A stretch of 64,000 nucleotides of DNA, taken from JAXGXT01 sp040772665 (GTDB lineage Bacteria > Bacillota > Clostridia > Lachnospirales > Anaerotignaceae). The notes beneath the pieces were generated by a model. It made no database searches. It saw nothing but the letters and a program-made list of their open reading frames with translations, and was not told where the DNA came from. The stretch lies in NCBI GenBank assembly GCA_040772665.1, contig JAXGXT010000001.1:400592-464591 (forward strand). Reading direction: 5' to 3'. Made by a program: the position numbers and the translations under genes. Within the stretch, counting starts at the first letter, position 1, and each line of letters opens with the position of its first letter. Below, piece by piece: positions 52,821-62,067 of this stretch.

Positions 52821-54017
52821 TTAGCCCTGTTTATAAAGCTCAAACATCATTGCCATTGCCTGTCCGCCGCCAATGCAAAGGGAAGCCACTCCATACTGTA
52901 CATTTCGCCTTATCATTTCTCTGATAAGTGTAATACTGATTCTGCACCCGGTACAGCCAACAGCATGACCCAGAGCTATTGCACCTCCGTTTACATTAAC
53001 AATGGAAGGGTCAATCTTCAAGTCTTGAACACAGGCCGCCGCTTGTGCGGCAAAAGCCTCGTTTAGTTCATACAAGCCGACGTCTTCTCTGCTTATACCC
53101 GTCTTCTTTTCCAGCTTTTCTATAGCACTAACAGGTGCATACCCCATAATAGACGGATGAAGCGCCGTTGATACTGCCGCCACATATTTAGCCAAAGGCT
53201 TTAGACCTAACTCTTTTGCCTTTTCCTCACTCATCATCAATACCGCCGCCGAACCGTCATTAATGGGAGATGCATTCCCTACCGTAACCGTTCCCCCTTC
53301 CGGTTTAAATATAGGCTTAAGCTTTTCAAAGTTTTCATACTGCGCATTTTTTATGTATGTTTCATCATGGTTAAAAACAACATCACCTTTTTTTGATTTA
53401 ATTACAACAGAAACGATATCCTCATCATACTTCCCCTCCAGCCATGCTTTCTCTGCCTTCCTATGGCTTTCAAGGGCAAATTCATCTTGCATCTGACGTG
53501 TAATTCCGCACTTTTCCGCAACATTTTCCGCCGTAATTCCCATATGATAATCCATAAAAGGATCTACCAAACCATCATAAAGCATACTGTCTTCAATTCG
53601 CCCGGGCCCCATTCGGTATCCAAACCGAGCCTTGGGCAATATATAGGGAATTTTGCTCATGGTTTCGCATCCGCCTGCAATTACCACATTGTTATCTCCC
53701 ACTTGAATAGACTGTGCCGCAAGCTGCATGGCTTTCATTGCTGTTGCGCAGTTTTTGTTTGGGGTAAAAGCAGGAATTGTGTCAGGAAGTCCCGCATAAA
53801 TTGCACATTGTCTTGATGGATTTGCCTTTGTTCCGGCTTGAAAATGTGTGCCCATAATCACTTCATCTATAACATTTACATCTATGTTAGTTTTTTCAAT
53901 AAGTGCTTTAACACATTCTCCGCCATGAACAGGGGCGGAGATGCCGCTTAAAGCTCCTCCCATTTTGCCTGTTGCAGTTCTTGCCATTTCAACAATAACA
54001 ACGTTTTTTAAACTCAT
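52821..54017 (-). CDS. Thiolase (acetyl-CoA acetyltransferase/beta-ketothiolase)
   Basis: 398-aa thiolase that either cleaves a beta-ketoacyl-CoA with CoA or condenses acetyl-CoA. Nucleophile Cys90 in NKNCATAMKAM, NEAFAAQA near 330, the GHAVGCTGCRI motif near 350 (the usual GHP-x-G-x-SG has Ala and Cys variants) and CIGGGQAMAM with the second active Cys near 380. In this operon, next to a two-subunit CoA-transferase, a degradative role on a beta-keto acid is more likely than biosynthesis; that is inference. Confidence 0.9.
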   Translation of the reverse strand: MSLKNVVIVEMARTATGKMGGALSGISAPVHGGECVKALIEKTNIDVNVIDEVIMGTHFQAGTKANPSRQCAIYAGLPDTIPAFTPNKNCATAMKAMQLAAQSIQVGDNNVVIAGGCETMSKIPYILPKARFGYRMGPGRIEDSMLYDGLVDPFMDYHMGITAENVAEKCGITRQMQDEFALESHRKAEKAWLEGKYDEDIVSVVIKSKKGDVVFNHDETYIKNAQYENFEKLKPIFKPEGGTVTVGNASPINDGSAAVLMMSEEKAKELGLKPLAKYVAAVSTALHPSIMGYAPVSAIEKLEKKTGISREDVGLYELNEAFAAQAAACVQDLKIDPSIVNVNGGAIALGHAVGCTGCRISITLIREMIRRNVQYGVASLCIGGGQAMAMMFELYKQG

Positions 54018-54032
54018 TTAAGCACTGCCTCC

Positions 54033-54698
54033 TTATAACAATTGTCCTGTAATCATATCTTTAAGCGCCTGGCTGATAGTTAAATCGGTGCCCGTGGCTT
54101 TCTTCACTTCATCAATTGAGTATTGCGTATTAATTTCATTAAGAACCAATCCCTTATTTGTAACTTCAATTACACCCATTTCAGTTATAATCAAATCTAC
54201 AACACCAACAGCCGTAAGGGGCAGTGTACACTTTTCAACAATCTTTTTCTCCCCCCTGCTTGTATGCTGCATCGCTATTATTACTTTTTTAGCACCCACA
54301 ACCAAGTCCATTGCTCCGCCCATTCTAGGAACCAGTTTCCCGGGAATACACCAGTTTGCCAAATTCCCTTTTTCATCAACCTGCATTGCACCAAGCACGG
54401 TTACATCAACATGTCCGCCTCTTATAATTCCAAAAGACATTGCGCTGTCAAAAAAAGCCGCCCCCGGTTTAACAGTTACATATTTACCCCCGGCATTTAC
54501 TAAATCATGCTGTTCTTCGCCTTCTTCTGCCGCTTCCCCTAACCCCACAAAACCGTTTTCCGATTGAAGTGTAACTTCTATATCGGGGGGAATATAGTTG
54601 GCAACCAAGGTGGGAAGTCCTATACCAAGGTTAACCACATCACCGTCATTGATTTCAAGAGCAACTTTTTTTGCAATAATTTCTTTTATATCAGGCAT
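54033..54698 (-). CDS. 3-oxoacid CoA-transferase subunit B
   Basis: 221-aa beta subunit of a two-subunit, family I CoA-transferase (AtoA/ScoB/PcaJ type). The motif SENGFVGLG near residue 50 carries the catalytic Glu that forms the glutamyl-CoA intermediate; DGDVVNLGIGLPTLVANYIP near 18 and GGAMDLVVGAKKVIIAMQHT near 128 are typical. Its start overlaps the end of subunit A by 13 bases. With the thiolase it would activate and split a beta-keto acid. Confidence 0.92.
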   Translation of the reverse strand: MPDIKEIIAKKVALEINDGDVVNLGIGLPTLVANYIPPDIEVTLQSENGFVGLGEAAEEGEEQHDLVNAGGKYVTVKPGAAFFDSAMSFGIIRGGHVDVTVLGAMQVDEKGNLANWCIPGKLVPRMGGAMDLVVGAKKVIIAMQHTSRGEKKIVEKCTLPLTAVGVVDLIITEMGVIEVTNKGLVLNEINTQYSIDEVKKATGTDLTISQALKDMITGQLL

Positions 54699-55366
54699 CT
54701 TTTCTCACCTCCCACAATCATATCCACAAGAATTCCGGGAGTCATCACCATATTAGGGTCAATAAAGTCTCCTTCCAATATTTCTTCCGTTCCCACAATA
54801 ACCTTTTTTGCCGCCATTGCCATAACTGTATTAAAGTTTCTTGCCGCATTGTTATAAACGACATTCCCCTTTTTATCAACCAATGAGCCTCTTATAAAAG
54901 CAAAATCCGCAGATAACGGTTCTTCTATCAAATACTCTCTGCCCTTAAGTATTATTTTCTCTTTTCCCTCTTCTACCACAGTTCCCACACCAACAGGTGT
55001 AATAACTCCTCCAAGGCCGCATCCTGCCGCCCTAATTCTTTCAACAAATGTACCTTGAGGTATAAGCTGATACTCCACATTATAAATTTCTGGTATATCA
55101 GGTGTTCTATATGCAACTTCCGTATTAATTCCCACATGGGTGGCAATAAGCTTTTTCACCTGACCATTTCTTAAAAGCTTTCCTACTCCTCTTCCCGGTT
55201 TTCCTGCATCACAGCTTATAATTGTAAGATTTTTCACACCTTTGTCGGCTAAAGCATCAACCAAACCTTCGGGAGTGCCAACTTCTGCAAAGCCGCCAAT
55301 CATTATTACAGCCCCGTCTTTAATATTTTCAACAGCTCTATGGGCATCAACAATTTTGTTTTTCAT
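54686..55366 (-). CDS. 3-oxoacid CoA-transferase subunit A
   Basis: 226-aa alpha subunit (AtoD/ScoA/PcaI type). AVENIKDGAVIMIGGFAEVGTPEGLVDAL near residues 11-39 is the CoA-binding signature, slightly altered (GGFAEVGTP where GGFGLCGIP is common); YQLIPQGTFVERIRAAGCGLGGVITPVGVGT near 100 is conserved. It pairs with subunit B downstream. Start ATG 55366. Confidence 0.92.
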   Translation of the reverse strand: MKNKIVDAHRAVENIKDGAVIMIGGFAEVGTPEGLVDALADKGVKNLTIISCDAGKPGRGVGKLLRNGQVKKLIATHVGINTEVAYRTPDIPEIYNVEYQLIPQGTFVERIRAAGCGLGGVITPVGVGTVVEEGKEKIILKGREYLIEEPLSADFAFIRGSLVDKKGNVVYNNAARNFNTVMAMAAKKVIVGTEEILEGDFIDPNMVMTPGILVDMIVGGEKRCLI

Positions 55367-55439
55367 ATTAAATCCCCCTCCTTTTTAAAAGAACCTATCT
55401 CCGTTTTATAGAAATAGGTTCAAACATTGCTGCGCCTTA

Positions 55440-55808
55440 TTAATCTCTTTTAAGAATTTGGCGTACTATTGGAGATTGTTTGTACTCAGACCTTACAGGC
55501 GTAAAAACATCTAAATTTACCACTGTTTCTTCGCTTGTTGCAACTATGTAATGTTCTGAATTTGGCGGAATAACAAGAACAGAGCCGGGAATCATATGAT
55601 ATGCTTTCCCATCAATATAAAAATCGCATTCTCCCGCAAGTATAATAGCCACCTGCTCATACATGTGTTTATGAGGTCCAGGTGTATGTCCTTTTTCTAT
55701 TTCGGCAATTTGAATTGTGCATCCTTCAGGACTAACAACTTTCTTTCTCATTTTTTCCCTAATCGGTTCCCAATCCATTTCATCCCAGTTAACAAAATTA
55801 ATACTCAT
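55440..55808 (-). CDS. Small cupin-domain protein
   Basis: 122-aa single cupin barrel. Motif 1 reads GHTPGPHKHMYEQVAIILAGECDFYIDG, with two His and a Glu-like metal site; motif 2 reads PGSVLVIPPNSEHYIVAT with a third His. It could be an isomerase, a decarboxylase-type enzyme or a binding protein; sequence does not decide. It sits between the DUF6282-type hydrolase and the CoA-transferase, so it probably acts on the same imported compound. Confidence 0.78.
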   Translation of the reverse strand: MSINFVNWDEMDWEPIREKMRKKVVSPEGCTIQIAEIEKGHTPGPHKHMYEQVAIILAGECDFYIDGKAYHMIPGSVLVIPPNSEHYIVATSEETVVNLDVFTPVRSEYKQSPIVRQILKRD

Positions 55809-55836
55809 TTTTTCTACCTCCGTATTTTAATAATAT

Positions 55837-56724
55837 TTAATATTCAATCCCTAACAGTTTAGCAGGGTTAATTTTACCCATAATATCTATCTGTTCTTCT
55901 GTTACACCAAATTCATTAATAAGCTTGCAGATAAACTGATACATTCCTTCAACAGGAGAAATGTTTACCTTTTGTCCCAAATCTGAATCCAAAACAATCT
56001 TCTCAACAGGAACATGCTCTAATATTTTTCCTATAACCTCGTCATCACATTTTCCCGACACAGCAATAGATTTAAAAACAGCCGCATTTAACTCTATATA
56101 TGCACCTAACTGTGACCATTTTTTCATCTGTTCATATGTGGCATTTACAAGAAAATGGGGATGATTTATCACAATTTTTTCAACACCCACTTCAACTGCT
56201 TTACTCACAACCGCATCTACTTCCTCTGCCGTGCCATGACCTGTGCATAATATTAAATCAGGGTGCTTTGCTATATACTTTAATATGTCAACAGCCCTTT
56301 CATCCAAGTTCCCGTCTTTGTCGATATATGTAATACCTTTATCCTCAACTCCCATATTGCCAGAGCCTACAAAATGCCCACCTGAATGGCCTTTAATATG
56401 ATTCATTGCGGAAACTGTGGGAAAATATACTGTTTTAGCTCCTAAGTTATATGCCGCATCCAATGCGTTTAAATTAAACAAACCCACAGAGTTATTTAAA
56501 GCTATGCCTCCAAAAATCAGACAGCCTTCTCCCAGTTTTTCCGTAACCATCCTTGTTCCCATCATAGTGGGAAAATAATGATCCTTCACCAAAAATGCCC
56601 TATATCCTGCCTCTTCCGCCAATGCCAGCATGTCTGCCGCATCTACCTTTCTCGGCGCTACAGAAGGGCCTGCATGAATGTGTATATCGATAAATCCTTT
56701 TAAAATCTCTCTTGAAACTTCCAC
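55837..56724 (-). CDS. DUF6282-type metal-dependent hydrolase (amidohydrolase-like)
   Basis: 295-aa protein with a metallo-hydrolase barrel look: FIDIHIHAGPSVAPRK at residues 11-26 gives the HxH pair, followed by FLVKDHYFP near 44, HIKGHSGGHFVG near 108, LCTGHGTAEEVD near 158, IVINHPHFLVNA near 182 and LDSDLGQK near 240. It resembles proteins labelled DUF6282 from memory; no member's reaction is known to me. Its place just after dctM suggests it processes the transported compound. Confidence 0.75.
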   Translation of the reverse strand: MEVSREILKGFIDIHIHAGPSVAPRKVDAADMLALAEEAGYRAFLVKDHYFPTMMGTRMVTEKLGEGCLIFGGIALNNSVGLFNLNALDAAYNLGAKTVYFPTVSAMNHIKGHSGGHFVGSGNMGVEDKGITYIDKDGNLDERAVDILKYIAKHPDLILCTGHGTAEEVDAVVSKAVEVGVEKIVINHPHFLVNATYEQMKKWSQLGAYIELNAAVFKSIAVSGKCDDEVIGKILEHVPVEKIVLDSDLGQKVNISPVEGMYQFICKLINEFGVTEEQIDIMGKINPAKLLGIEY

Positions 56725-56734
56725 TTCCTGCCTC

Positions 56735-58015
56735 CTAATTCATTCCCAGCATATTTGGTATAAACATTACCAGCTGAGGAACATATGCTAAAATAATTGT
56801 TACTATAAATGCCACTAAGGCAAAGGGTGCTATTGATTTGCTAAGCCTTGCCAGCGGTATGCCTGCAATGTTGCTTGTAACAAAAAGCAGCATTCCCACC
56901 GGCGGAGTTATAAGACCGATTGTAAGCATTATGCAAAGAATAATGCCGAAATGAATAGGGTCAATACCAACTGCCATTGCCAAAGGAACAAATACAGGCG
57001 TAAAAATATACTGCGCAGAAAACCCTTCCATAACACACCCAATTAAAGCAAGCGCAATAATAATAAGAAGCATAACCACGTGCTTGTTTGTTGTAACAGA
57101 AAGAATTCCGTTTGTTATCATGGTAGGTATATTATCAATAGCCATTGTCCATCCCATAATGTTTCCAAAGGCAACAATAAGCATAATTCCGGCTGTTGTT
57201 ACACCTGTGTTAAGTAAAATATTAGGCAATGCTCTAATATCAAATGTTCTGTATATAAGTGAGGCAGCTATTGCCGCTAGAACAGCAACCGCCCCTGATT
57301 CTGTAGGTGTAAAAACACCTCCCATTATCCCCCCTACAATAACCAAAGGAACAATAAGTGCAGGAAGAGCCTTTATAAAGGCCTTTAAAAAATTCTTTAG
57401 TTCAAACTTTTCTTTTGACTTTTTATATCCTCTTTTTTTAGTGTAGTAACGAATAACACACATATAACCTAACCCAAGCATAATGCCAGGTACTATCCCT
57501 GCCATAAACATTTTTTGTACCGAAACACCTGTTAAAACACCGTAAATAATAAATGTTACACTTGGCGGTATAATCGGGCCAAGAACTCCTGAGGCGGCTA
57601 TTAAAGAACCTGTGAAATCCTCATCATATCCGTCTTTTGCCATTTCAGATACTAAAATGGCACAAAGTATTGCTGTAACCGCATTTGCAGAGCCTAAAAT
57701 GGCAGAAAGGACCATTGCTAAAATAACACAGCAATATGCCATTCCTCCCCTTATCCAGCCAATTGCCTCTCTTGCAAATTCCAATAATCTTTGTGTAATC
57801 CCACCCTTGTTCATAAGATCTCCGGCTAATATGAAAAAAGGAATGCACATAAGCGAATAAGAATTAACACCGACAAAAAGTCTTTGCGTAATTATGGACA
57901 TATATTCCGGGGAATTAATGGACACAAGATGTGCAAGCCCTCCCAAACCAAGCACAAATGCCATGGGAAGTCCTATAAATAAGGCAGTTACAAATATAAC
58001 AACAACTAAAATCAT
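56735..58015 (-). CDS. dctM: TRAP transporter large permease subunit, DctM family
   Basis: 426-aa twelve-helix permease, second DctM of the window. Hallmarks: MCIPFFILAGDLMNKGGITQRLLEFAREAIG near 56, ILGSANAVTAILCAILVSEM, GVLGPIIPPSVTFIIYGVLTGVS near 145 and GLITPPVGMLLFVTSNIAGIPL near 385. Its start overlaps dctQ by 4 bases. Sequence differs clearly from the DctM at 11.1 kb, so the two systems are not recent duplicates. Confidence 0.92.
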   Translation of the reverse strand: MILVVVIFVTALFIGLPMAFVLGLGGLAHLVSINSPEYMSIITQRLFVGVNSYSLMCIPFFILAGDLMNKGGITQRLLEFAREAIGWIRGGMAYCCVILAMVLSAILGSANAVTAILCAILVSEMAKDGYDEDFTGSLIAASGVLGPIIPPSVTFIIYGVLTGVSVQKMFMAGIVPGIMLGLGYMCVIRYYTKKRGYKKSKEKFELKNFLKAFIKALPALIVPLVIVGGIMGGVFTPTESGAVAVLAAIAASLIYRTFDIRALPNILLNTGVTTAGIMLIVAFGNIMGWTMAIDNIPTMITNGILSVTTNKHVVMLLIIIALALIGCVMEGFSAQYIFTPVFVPLAMAVGIDPIHFGIILCIMLTIGLITPPVGMLLFVTSNIAGIPLARLSKSIAPFALVAFIVTIILAYVPQLVMFIPNMLGMN

Positions 58016-58542
58016 TTTGAATCTGCCTCCTTTTCTAAAACCTTTTTGTCAGCAAGTACCTTTAATATTTGTTCCAAAGCAAACATAATAATTAGCACAA
58101 ATCCAATGGGAATTGTTATATACACCACACTCATATTTAACTTTAAACCGGTACTTTTCATTCTTGAAACCATAGGTGAAAATGTATAAACAAACCCTTG
58201 AAACGAAAGATAAAAGCATACACACATAATAATAATATTATTGATAATTCCTAAAACTTTTTGTGCTTTTTCCCCAAGACGAGCAGTAAGTAAATCTAAA
58301 TATGCCATTCCGCCTGCTCTATAAGCAGCAGCTCCTCCCAAAAAGGTTACTGCCACCAAAAGAAACTTAACAAGCTCTTCCGCCCAAACATAAGAAAGCC
58401 CAAATATATATCTTCTTATTACTTCCATAGATGTTACTGCTACCATAATAACAAGCATAACCGCTAAAATTGCCCTAATACATTTAAATAGGAACTCCAT
58501 TATACTTGTATACAGCTCAACCGCTTTACTCAATTTTTTCAC
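58012..58542 (-). CDS. dctQ: TRAP transporter small permease subunit, DctQ family
   Basis: 176-aa, four-helix subunit with YVWAEELVKFLLVAVTFLGGAAAYRAGGMAYLD near residues 55-87, characteristic of DctQ. It is coupled to dctM by a 4-base overlap and lies 91 bases after dctP, beyond a hairpin. Confidence 0.88.
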   Translation of the reverse strand: MKKLSKAVELYTSIMEFLFKCIRAILAVMLVIMVAVTSMEVIRRYIFGLSYVWAEELVKFLLVAVTFLGGAAAYRAGGMAYLDLLTARLGEKAQKVLGIINNIIIMCVCFYLSFQGFVYTFSPMVSRMKSTGLKLNMSVVYITIPIGFVLIIMFALEQILKVLADKKVLEKEADSK

Positions 58543-58573
58543 CGCCTATAAATTGTCCGCTTTATTTAAGAGG

Positions 58574-58606
58574 AAAGCTCCTGCTTCCGCTAAATACAGG
58601 AGCTTT
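58574..58606 (-). terminator. Intercistronic stem-loop between dctP and dctQ
   Basis: AAAGCTCCTG and CAGGAGCTTT form a perfect 10-bp stem around a 13-base loop, 28 bases past the dctP stop. It probably gives partial termination or protects the dctP message. Confidence 0.7.
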
Positions 58607-58633
58607 ATTATGAAGAAACCGTACAAATCTTTA

Positions 58634-59677
58634 TCAGTCTAGGCTTTCCGCCATATCAATAAAGTTTGCAATCAGCTCATCTTTCTTCCTGAATTCATCT
58701 GTAATATCTTTTACAACTTCTTTGAAAGCGCTTATGTCCTCGATTTTTACTATTTCTACTCCTGCCTTTTCCATTGCTTCATACCCTGCCGCCTCAGCTT
58801 GCGGGAGATATTTATCAAATAAATAATCATATCCTTGTATAAAGCCATCTGTAAGCGCAGTCTGTGTTTGTTCATCTAAGCCGTTAAACCATTTTGCATT
58901 TGCAAAAATACAAGTTGAGAAAGGATAAATACCGATTTCAGTAAAATATTTAATTACCTCATAATGTTTCTCTGAATAAATTGATGTTATATTTATTTCT
59001 TCACCGTCAATGATTTTATTTTGAAGCCCCGTATAAATTTCACCGTAAGCAAGTGAAGTTGGATTTGCACCCATTGCATTAAAACTTGCAATTAAAACAT
59101 CTGTAGGTGCAACTCTCATTTTTAACCCTGCCATATCTTTAATGGAGGCAACAGGCTTTACATTGTTTGCAATATGTCTCATACCTGAATCGTATGCCAC
59201 AAGAATTTTAATACCCAGCTCTTCCTCAATTCTGTCAAATAAAGCTTGCGTTTCATCTGTAGTCATAGCCGCCTTTTCCTTTTCATAGTCATTTAATAAA
59301 AAAGGAATTGTTAAAGCTTCCAAAAGATTTGTATATGTGCTGAAAGTACTTGAGGCAGTTCCTCCCATCTGAATTGTTCCCGCCATAACCTGTTGCAAAA
59401 TTTCTGCATCATCACCTAACTGTCTTGCTCCATAATATTCAAAGTCGATATTTTCATTTTCACTTGCAACTTTGTCTATTACCTCAATTGCTGTTGCATA
59501 GCTTGGCAATGTATCCTGCCCTCCCGTAGCCATTTTAACAACTACGCTGCCTGAAGAAGTTTCCACTTGGCTTTCCTGCCCTCCTTGGGCGCCGGTTTGA
59601 GATTGTGCGGGAGAACCACAGGCACTGACTGATAAAGCTAAAACTGATACTAAAAACATACTAACCCACTTTTTCAT
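58634..59677 (-). CDS. dctP: TRAP transporter solute-binding lipoprotein, DctP family
   Basis: 347-aa extracytoplasmic binding protein. Signal peptide ending in lipobox VSAC (about residue 20), then a Ser/Gln/Gly-rich linker. Conserved DctP parts are FEYYGARQLGDDAEILQQVMAGTIQMGGTA, ALTIPFLLNDYE, GLKMRVAPTDVLIASFNAMGANPTSLAYGEIYTGLQNKIIDGEE with the Arg that binds substrate carboxylate. ATG at 59677 follows AGGAGGAG. The TGGGAACGTTCCCA operator lies 19 bases upstream, so expression is under the LacI-type regulator encoded just before. Confidence 0.9.
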   Translation of the reverse strand: MKKWVSMFLVSVLALSVSACGSPAQSQTGAQGGQESQVETSSGSVVVKMATGGQDTLPSYATAIEVIDKVASENENIDFEYYGARQLGDDAEILQQVMAGTIQMGGTASSTFSTYTNLLEALTIPFLLNDYEKEKAAMTTDETQALFDRIEEELGIKILVAYDSGMRHIANNVKPVASIKDMAGLKMRVAPTDVLIASFNAMGANPTSLAYGEIYTGLQNKIIDGEEINITSIYSEKHYEVIKYFTEIGIYPFSTCIFANAKWFNGLDEQTQTALTDGFIQGYDYLFDKYLPQAEAAGYEAMEKAGVEIVKIEDISAFKEVVKDITDEFRKKDELIANFIDMAESLD

Positions 59678-59695
59678 ATTGACTCCTCCTGTTTT

Positions 59696-59709
59696 TGGGA
59701 ACGTTCCCA
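59696..59709. promoter_or_regulatory. LacI-type operator upstream of dctP
   Basis: TGGGAACGTTCCCA is a perfect 14-bp palindrome with the central CG typical of LacI-family sites. It lies between lacI and dctP; related sites occur in the lacI promoter. Confidence 0.82.
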
Positions 59710-59761
59710 TTTTTAGATAAAAAATATTTTTACTCCTTAATCGCTAAAGGCATAGTCTTAA

Positions 59762-60760
59762 TTATAAAACTAATGCTTTAGCTTTAGGATTTACTACTCT
59801 CGTTGCTGAAAAAATTACTTTTTGTATCGGTTCGTCTGACTTTTCAATTCTTTTCATTAAAAACTGTGCTGCCTTCACCCCAATTGCTTCTAAATCTGAG
59901 CCTGCAAAAATAAATCCTGATTCCTCATACAATTCAGGAACCGTTTCATTACAAGCAATATCAAATTCTCCAAGAACAGGTTTTCCTAACTTCTTTCCGC
60001 ACCTGTGAACCCCTAATGCCATTAAAAAGTTATTTGAAGAAACAGCAGTTATTTTTTCATTTTTAAATATTTCTTCTCCTATTTCGTACCCCGACTGAAT
60101 ATCAAGTTTTCCTCTGAAAATTATATTTTCGTCAATCTCTATTTCGTTATCTTTTAAAGCCTCTCTGTAGCCCCGTTCTCTTTCTGCACTTACAGTGGAT
60201 TTATACGGCCCTGAAATATATGCTATATGTTTATGTCCATTATTAATCAGTTCTTGTGTTGAAAGGTATCCTGCTTCAAAATCATTTCCGAAAACTGCAT
60301 CAAGAGATTTTCTTTTTAAATCTTTATTGATTAAAACCACAGGACAATCAATATCCTCCAAACAAGCTTCCAAATCATCATTTTTAACAGCCGTCATAGG
60401 AATTATGCCTGAAAATCTGCTCTCCTTTGCCATTCTGATAAACTTTTTTTCTCTTTCAACATCATACATACTGTTGTATACAACTGCCATGTAGTTTCTT
60501 TCCGTCAGCTCTCTTTCTATTCCAACCACAGTTTTGGCAAAGTAATGGTTTTGAATGTCGCCAACAATAATTAAAACTATGGGAAGAGAGCCTGTTACCA
60601 TGCTTCTTGCCAGTATATTAGGTTTATAATCAAGTTCTTTTATAATTTTTAACACATGTTTGCGAGTTTCATCTTTTACATTAGGGTCATTGTTAATAAC
60701 TCTTGATACTGTAGATTTTGAAACACCTGCCTTTAGAGCCAATTCTTTTATAGTTGCCAA
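59762..60760 (-). CDS. LacI-family transcriptional regulator
   Basis: 332 aa: N-terminal helix-turn-helix ATIKELALKAGVSKSTVSRVINNDPNVKDETRKHV, hinge KPNILARSMVTG near 55, and a periplasmic-binding-protein-like effector domain. TTG at 60760 is preferred: GGGAGGG is 6 bases upstream and the product begins MATIKELA like its relatives; the ATG two codons earlier abuts the ribosome site. Operators in its own promoter and before dctP indicate repression of itself and of the downstream TRAP/catabolic operon. The effector is unknown, probably the imported acid or an intermediate. Confidence 0.92.
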   Translation of the reverse strand: MATIKELALKAGVSKSTVSRVINNDPNVKDETRKHVLKIIKELDYKPNILARSMVTGSLPIVLIIVGDIQNHYFAKTVVGIERELTERNYMAVVYNSMYDVEREKKFIRMAKESRFSGIIPMTAVKNDDLEACLEDIDCPVVLINKDLKRKSLDAVFGNDFEAGYLSTQELINNGHKHIAYISGPYKSTVSAERERGYREALKDNEIEIDENIIFRGKLDIQSGYEIGEEIFKNEKITAVSSNNFLMALGVHRCGKKLGKPVLGEFDIACNETVPELYEESGFIFAGSDLEAIGVKAAQFLMKRIEKSDEPIQKVIFSATRVVNPKAKALVL

Positions 60761-60772
60761 TATCATCCCTCC

Positions 60773-60851
60773 CGGAACGTTTTGGGAACGCCTTTGGGAA
60801 CGTTCTCATAACTTATGTTTAAAAGATAACATCAAAAAATATAAAAGTCAA
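60773..60851 (-). promoter_or_regulatory. lacI promoter and operator cluster
   Basis: TTGACT (60846-60851), 17 bases, TATCTT (60823-60828) on the minus strand. Downstream of the start lie TGGGAACGTTCTCA (60795-60808, 13 of 14 matching the dctP operator) and further half-sites GGGAACG (60784-60790) and GGAACGTT (60774-60781). Confidence 0.78.
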
Positions 60852-61107
60852 TTAAATAGTTTTTAATTTTTTTCAATTCGTTAAAATAGACAATTTATAA
60901 AACAAATATTATTTTAATAATTATTATTTTTGTTGTTTTTGACGTTTTTATAATAATGTTTCTCTTTTTTATCTCATATTTTATTCAAATAAAATTATGC
61001 TGTTTATCAATAAATTAACAACAAATGAATAAACCTGTTATAAAAACTCTCTAGATTAAAATAAAAACAAGATGAAAAAGAATAGTGTTATAAAGCTTGA
61101 AGAAATA

Positions 61108-61136
61108 TTGACAAAATAAAATATACATAATATAAT
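61108..61136 (+). promoter_or_regulatory. Promoter of the FCD/GntR regulator gene
   Basis: TTGACA (61108-61113), 17 bases, TATAAT (61131-61136): full consensus. Within the leader, AGACGTTTGATGT with ATGTCT (61212-61233) resembles the operator in front of the dehydratase gene, and may act as a roadblock. The rest of the 60852-61107 gap is A+T-rich and featureless. Confidence 0.75.
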
Positions 61137-61246
61137 TTTATCAGGCAAAAAGTCAGAAATTCAGCACTGTCAATTAATTAAACTAAAGATGAACATGGAG
61201 GATAAAAGGTAAGACGTTTGATGTTTAATGTCTTATTAATAAACTT

Positions 61247-62002
61247 ATGAGTGAAGAGATTATTAAGCATTTAAAATTAGATAGAAAAGAAGAATCTATT
61301 ACAGACGTGGTTATAGAAGCAATTCGTAAAGCACTGGAAAAAGGAGAGCTTAAACCGGGAGACCAGCTGCCCTCGGAAACAGAACTTGCAGAAGTTATGT
61401 CAATAAGCAGAGGCTCCGTCAGAGAAGCAATGAAGATTTTGTCTGCCTATGGAGTTGTTAACATACAAAGAGGAAAAGGAACCTTTATCTCAGAAAACAC
61501 AGATTCAAAAGGATTTGTTAATCCAATGCTGTTTAACTTTCTTCTATTAAAGCCAAATCAAGAAGAAATTGTAGACTATAGATATTTTATTGAACGGTCT
61601 GTTTTTGAAATGGCAATCAAAAATGCAACTGCCAACGATATAGAACTGTTAGAAAATAATTTAAAAGATATGAAGAAATTATTTGAAGAAAACTTTGATA
61701 GTGCTGATAACAGTTCAATCGAATTAGAAATAGAATTTCACAGACTTTTAGGAAAATCAACGAAAAACAGGCTGTTGGAAAAAACTTATCAAATTGCAAT
61801 GGAGTATTTTTTCCCAAAGGTAGAAAGAACTCACTATAATAAAGCTCGATTGGAAGAAACAATAGAAATACATGAAAAATCTATCAATACAATAAAGGAA
61901 CGCAGTTACGAAAATATCGAAAAGGTTTTAAATATGAATACTGAAATATGGATAAGGCTGTCTAAAAAAAGTTTTAAAAATAAAAGCAGTTTATTCAGTT
62001 AG
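61247..62002 (+). CDS. FadR-subfamily GntR regulator with FCD domain
   Basis: 251-aa regulator. Winged helix at about residues 16-85 (ELKPGDQLPSETELAEVMSISRGSVREAMKILSAYGVVNIQRGKGTFIS), FCD domain after it with helices containing ELEIEFHRLLGKSTKNRLLE and EIHEKSINTI. The ATG at 61247 has no good Shine-Dalgarno; an in-frame stop 21 bases upstream rules out a longer ATG/TTG start, so translation may be weak. It shares an operator-like sequence with the downstream IlvD-type dehydratase and probably represses it. Confidence 0.88.
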   Translation: MSEEIIKHLKLDRKEESITDVVIEAIRKALEKGELKPGDQLPSETELAEVMSISRGSVREAMKILSAYGVVNIQRGKGTFISENTDSKGFVNPMLFNFLLLKPNQEEIVDYRYFIERSVFEMAIKNATANDIELLENNLKDMKKLFEENFDSADNSSIELEIEFHRLLGKSTKNRLLEKTYQIAMEYFFPKVERTHYNKARLEETIEIHEKSINTIKERSYENIEKVLNMNTEIWIRLSKKSFKNKSSLFS

Positions 62003-62067
62003 AGCTTTTTAAAAACATATATAAAAATCAATAAAATATAAACTTAATTGTTTATATTTATCTAATG

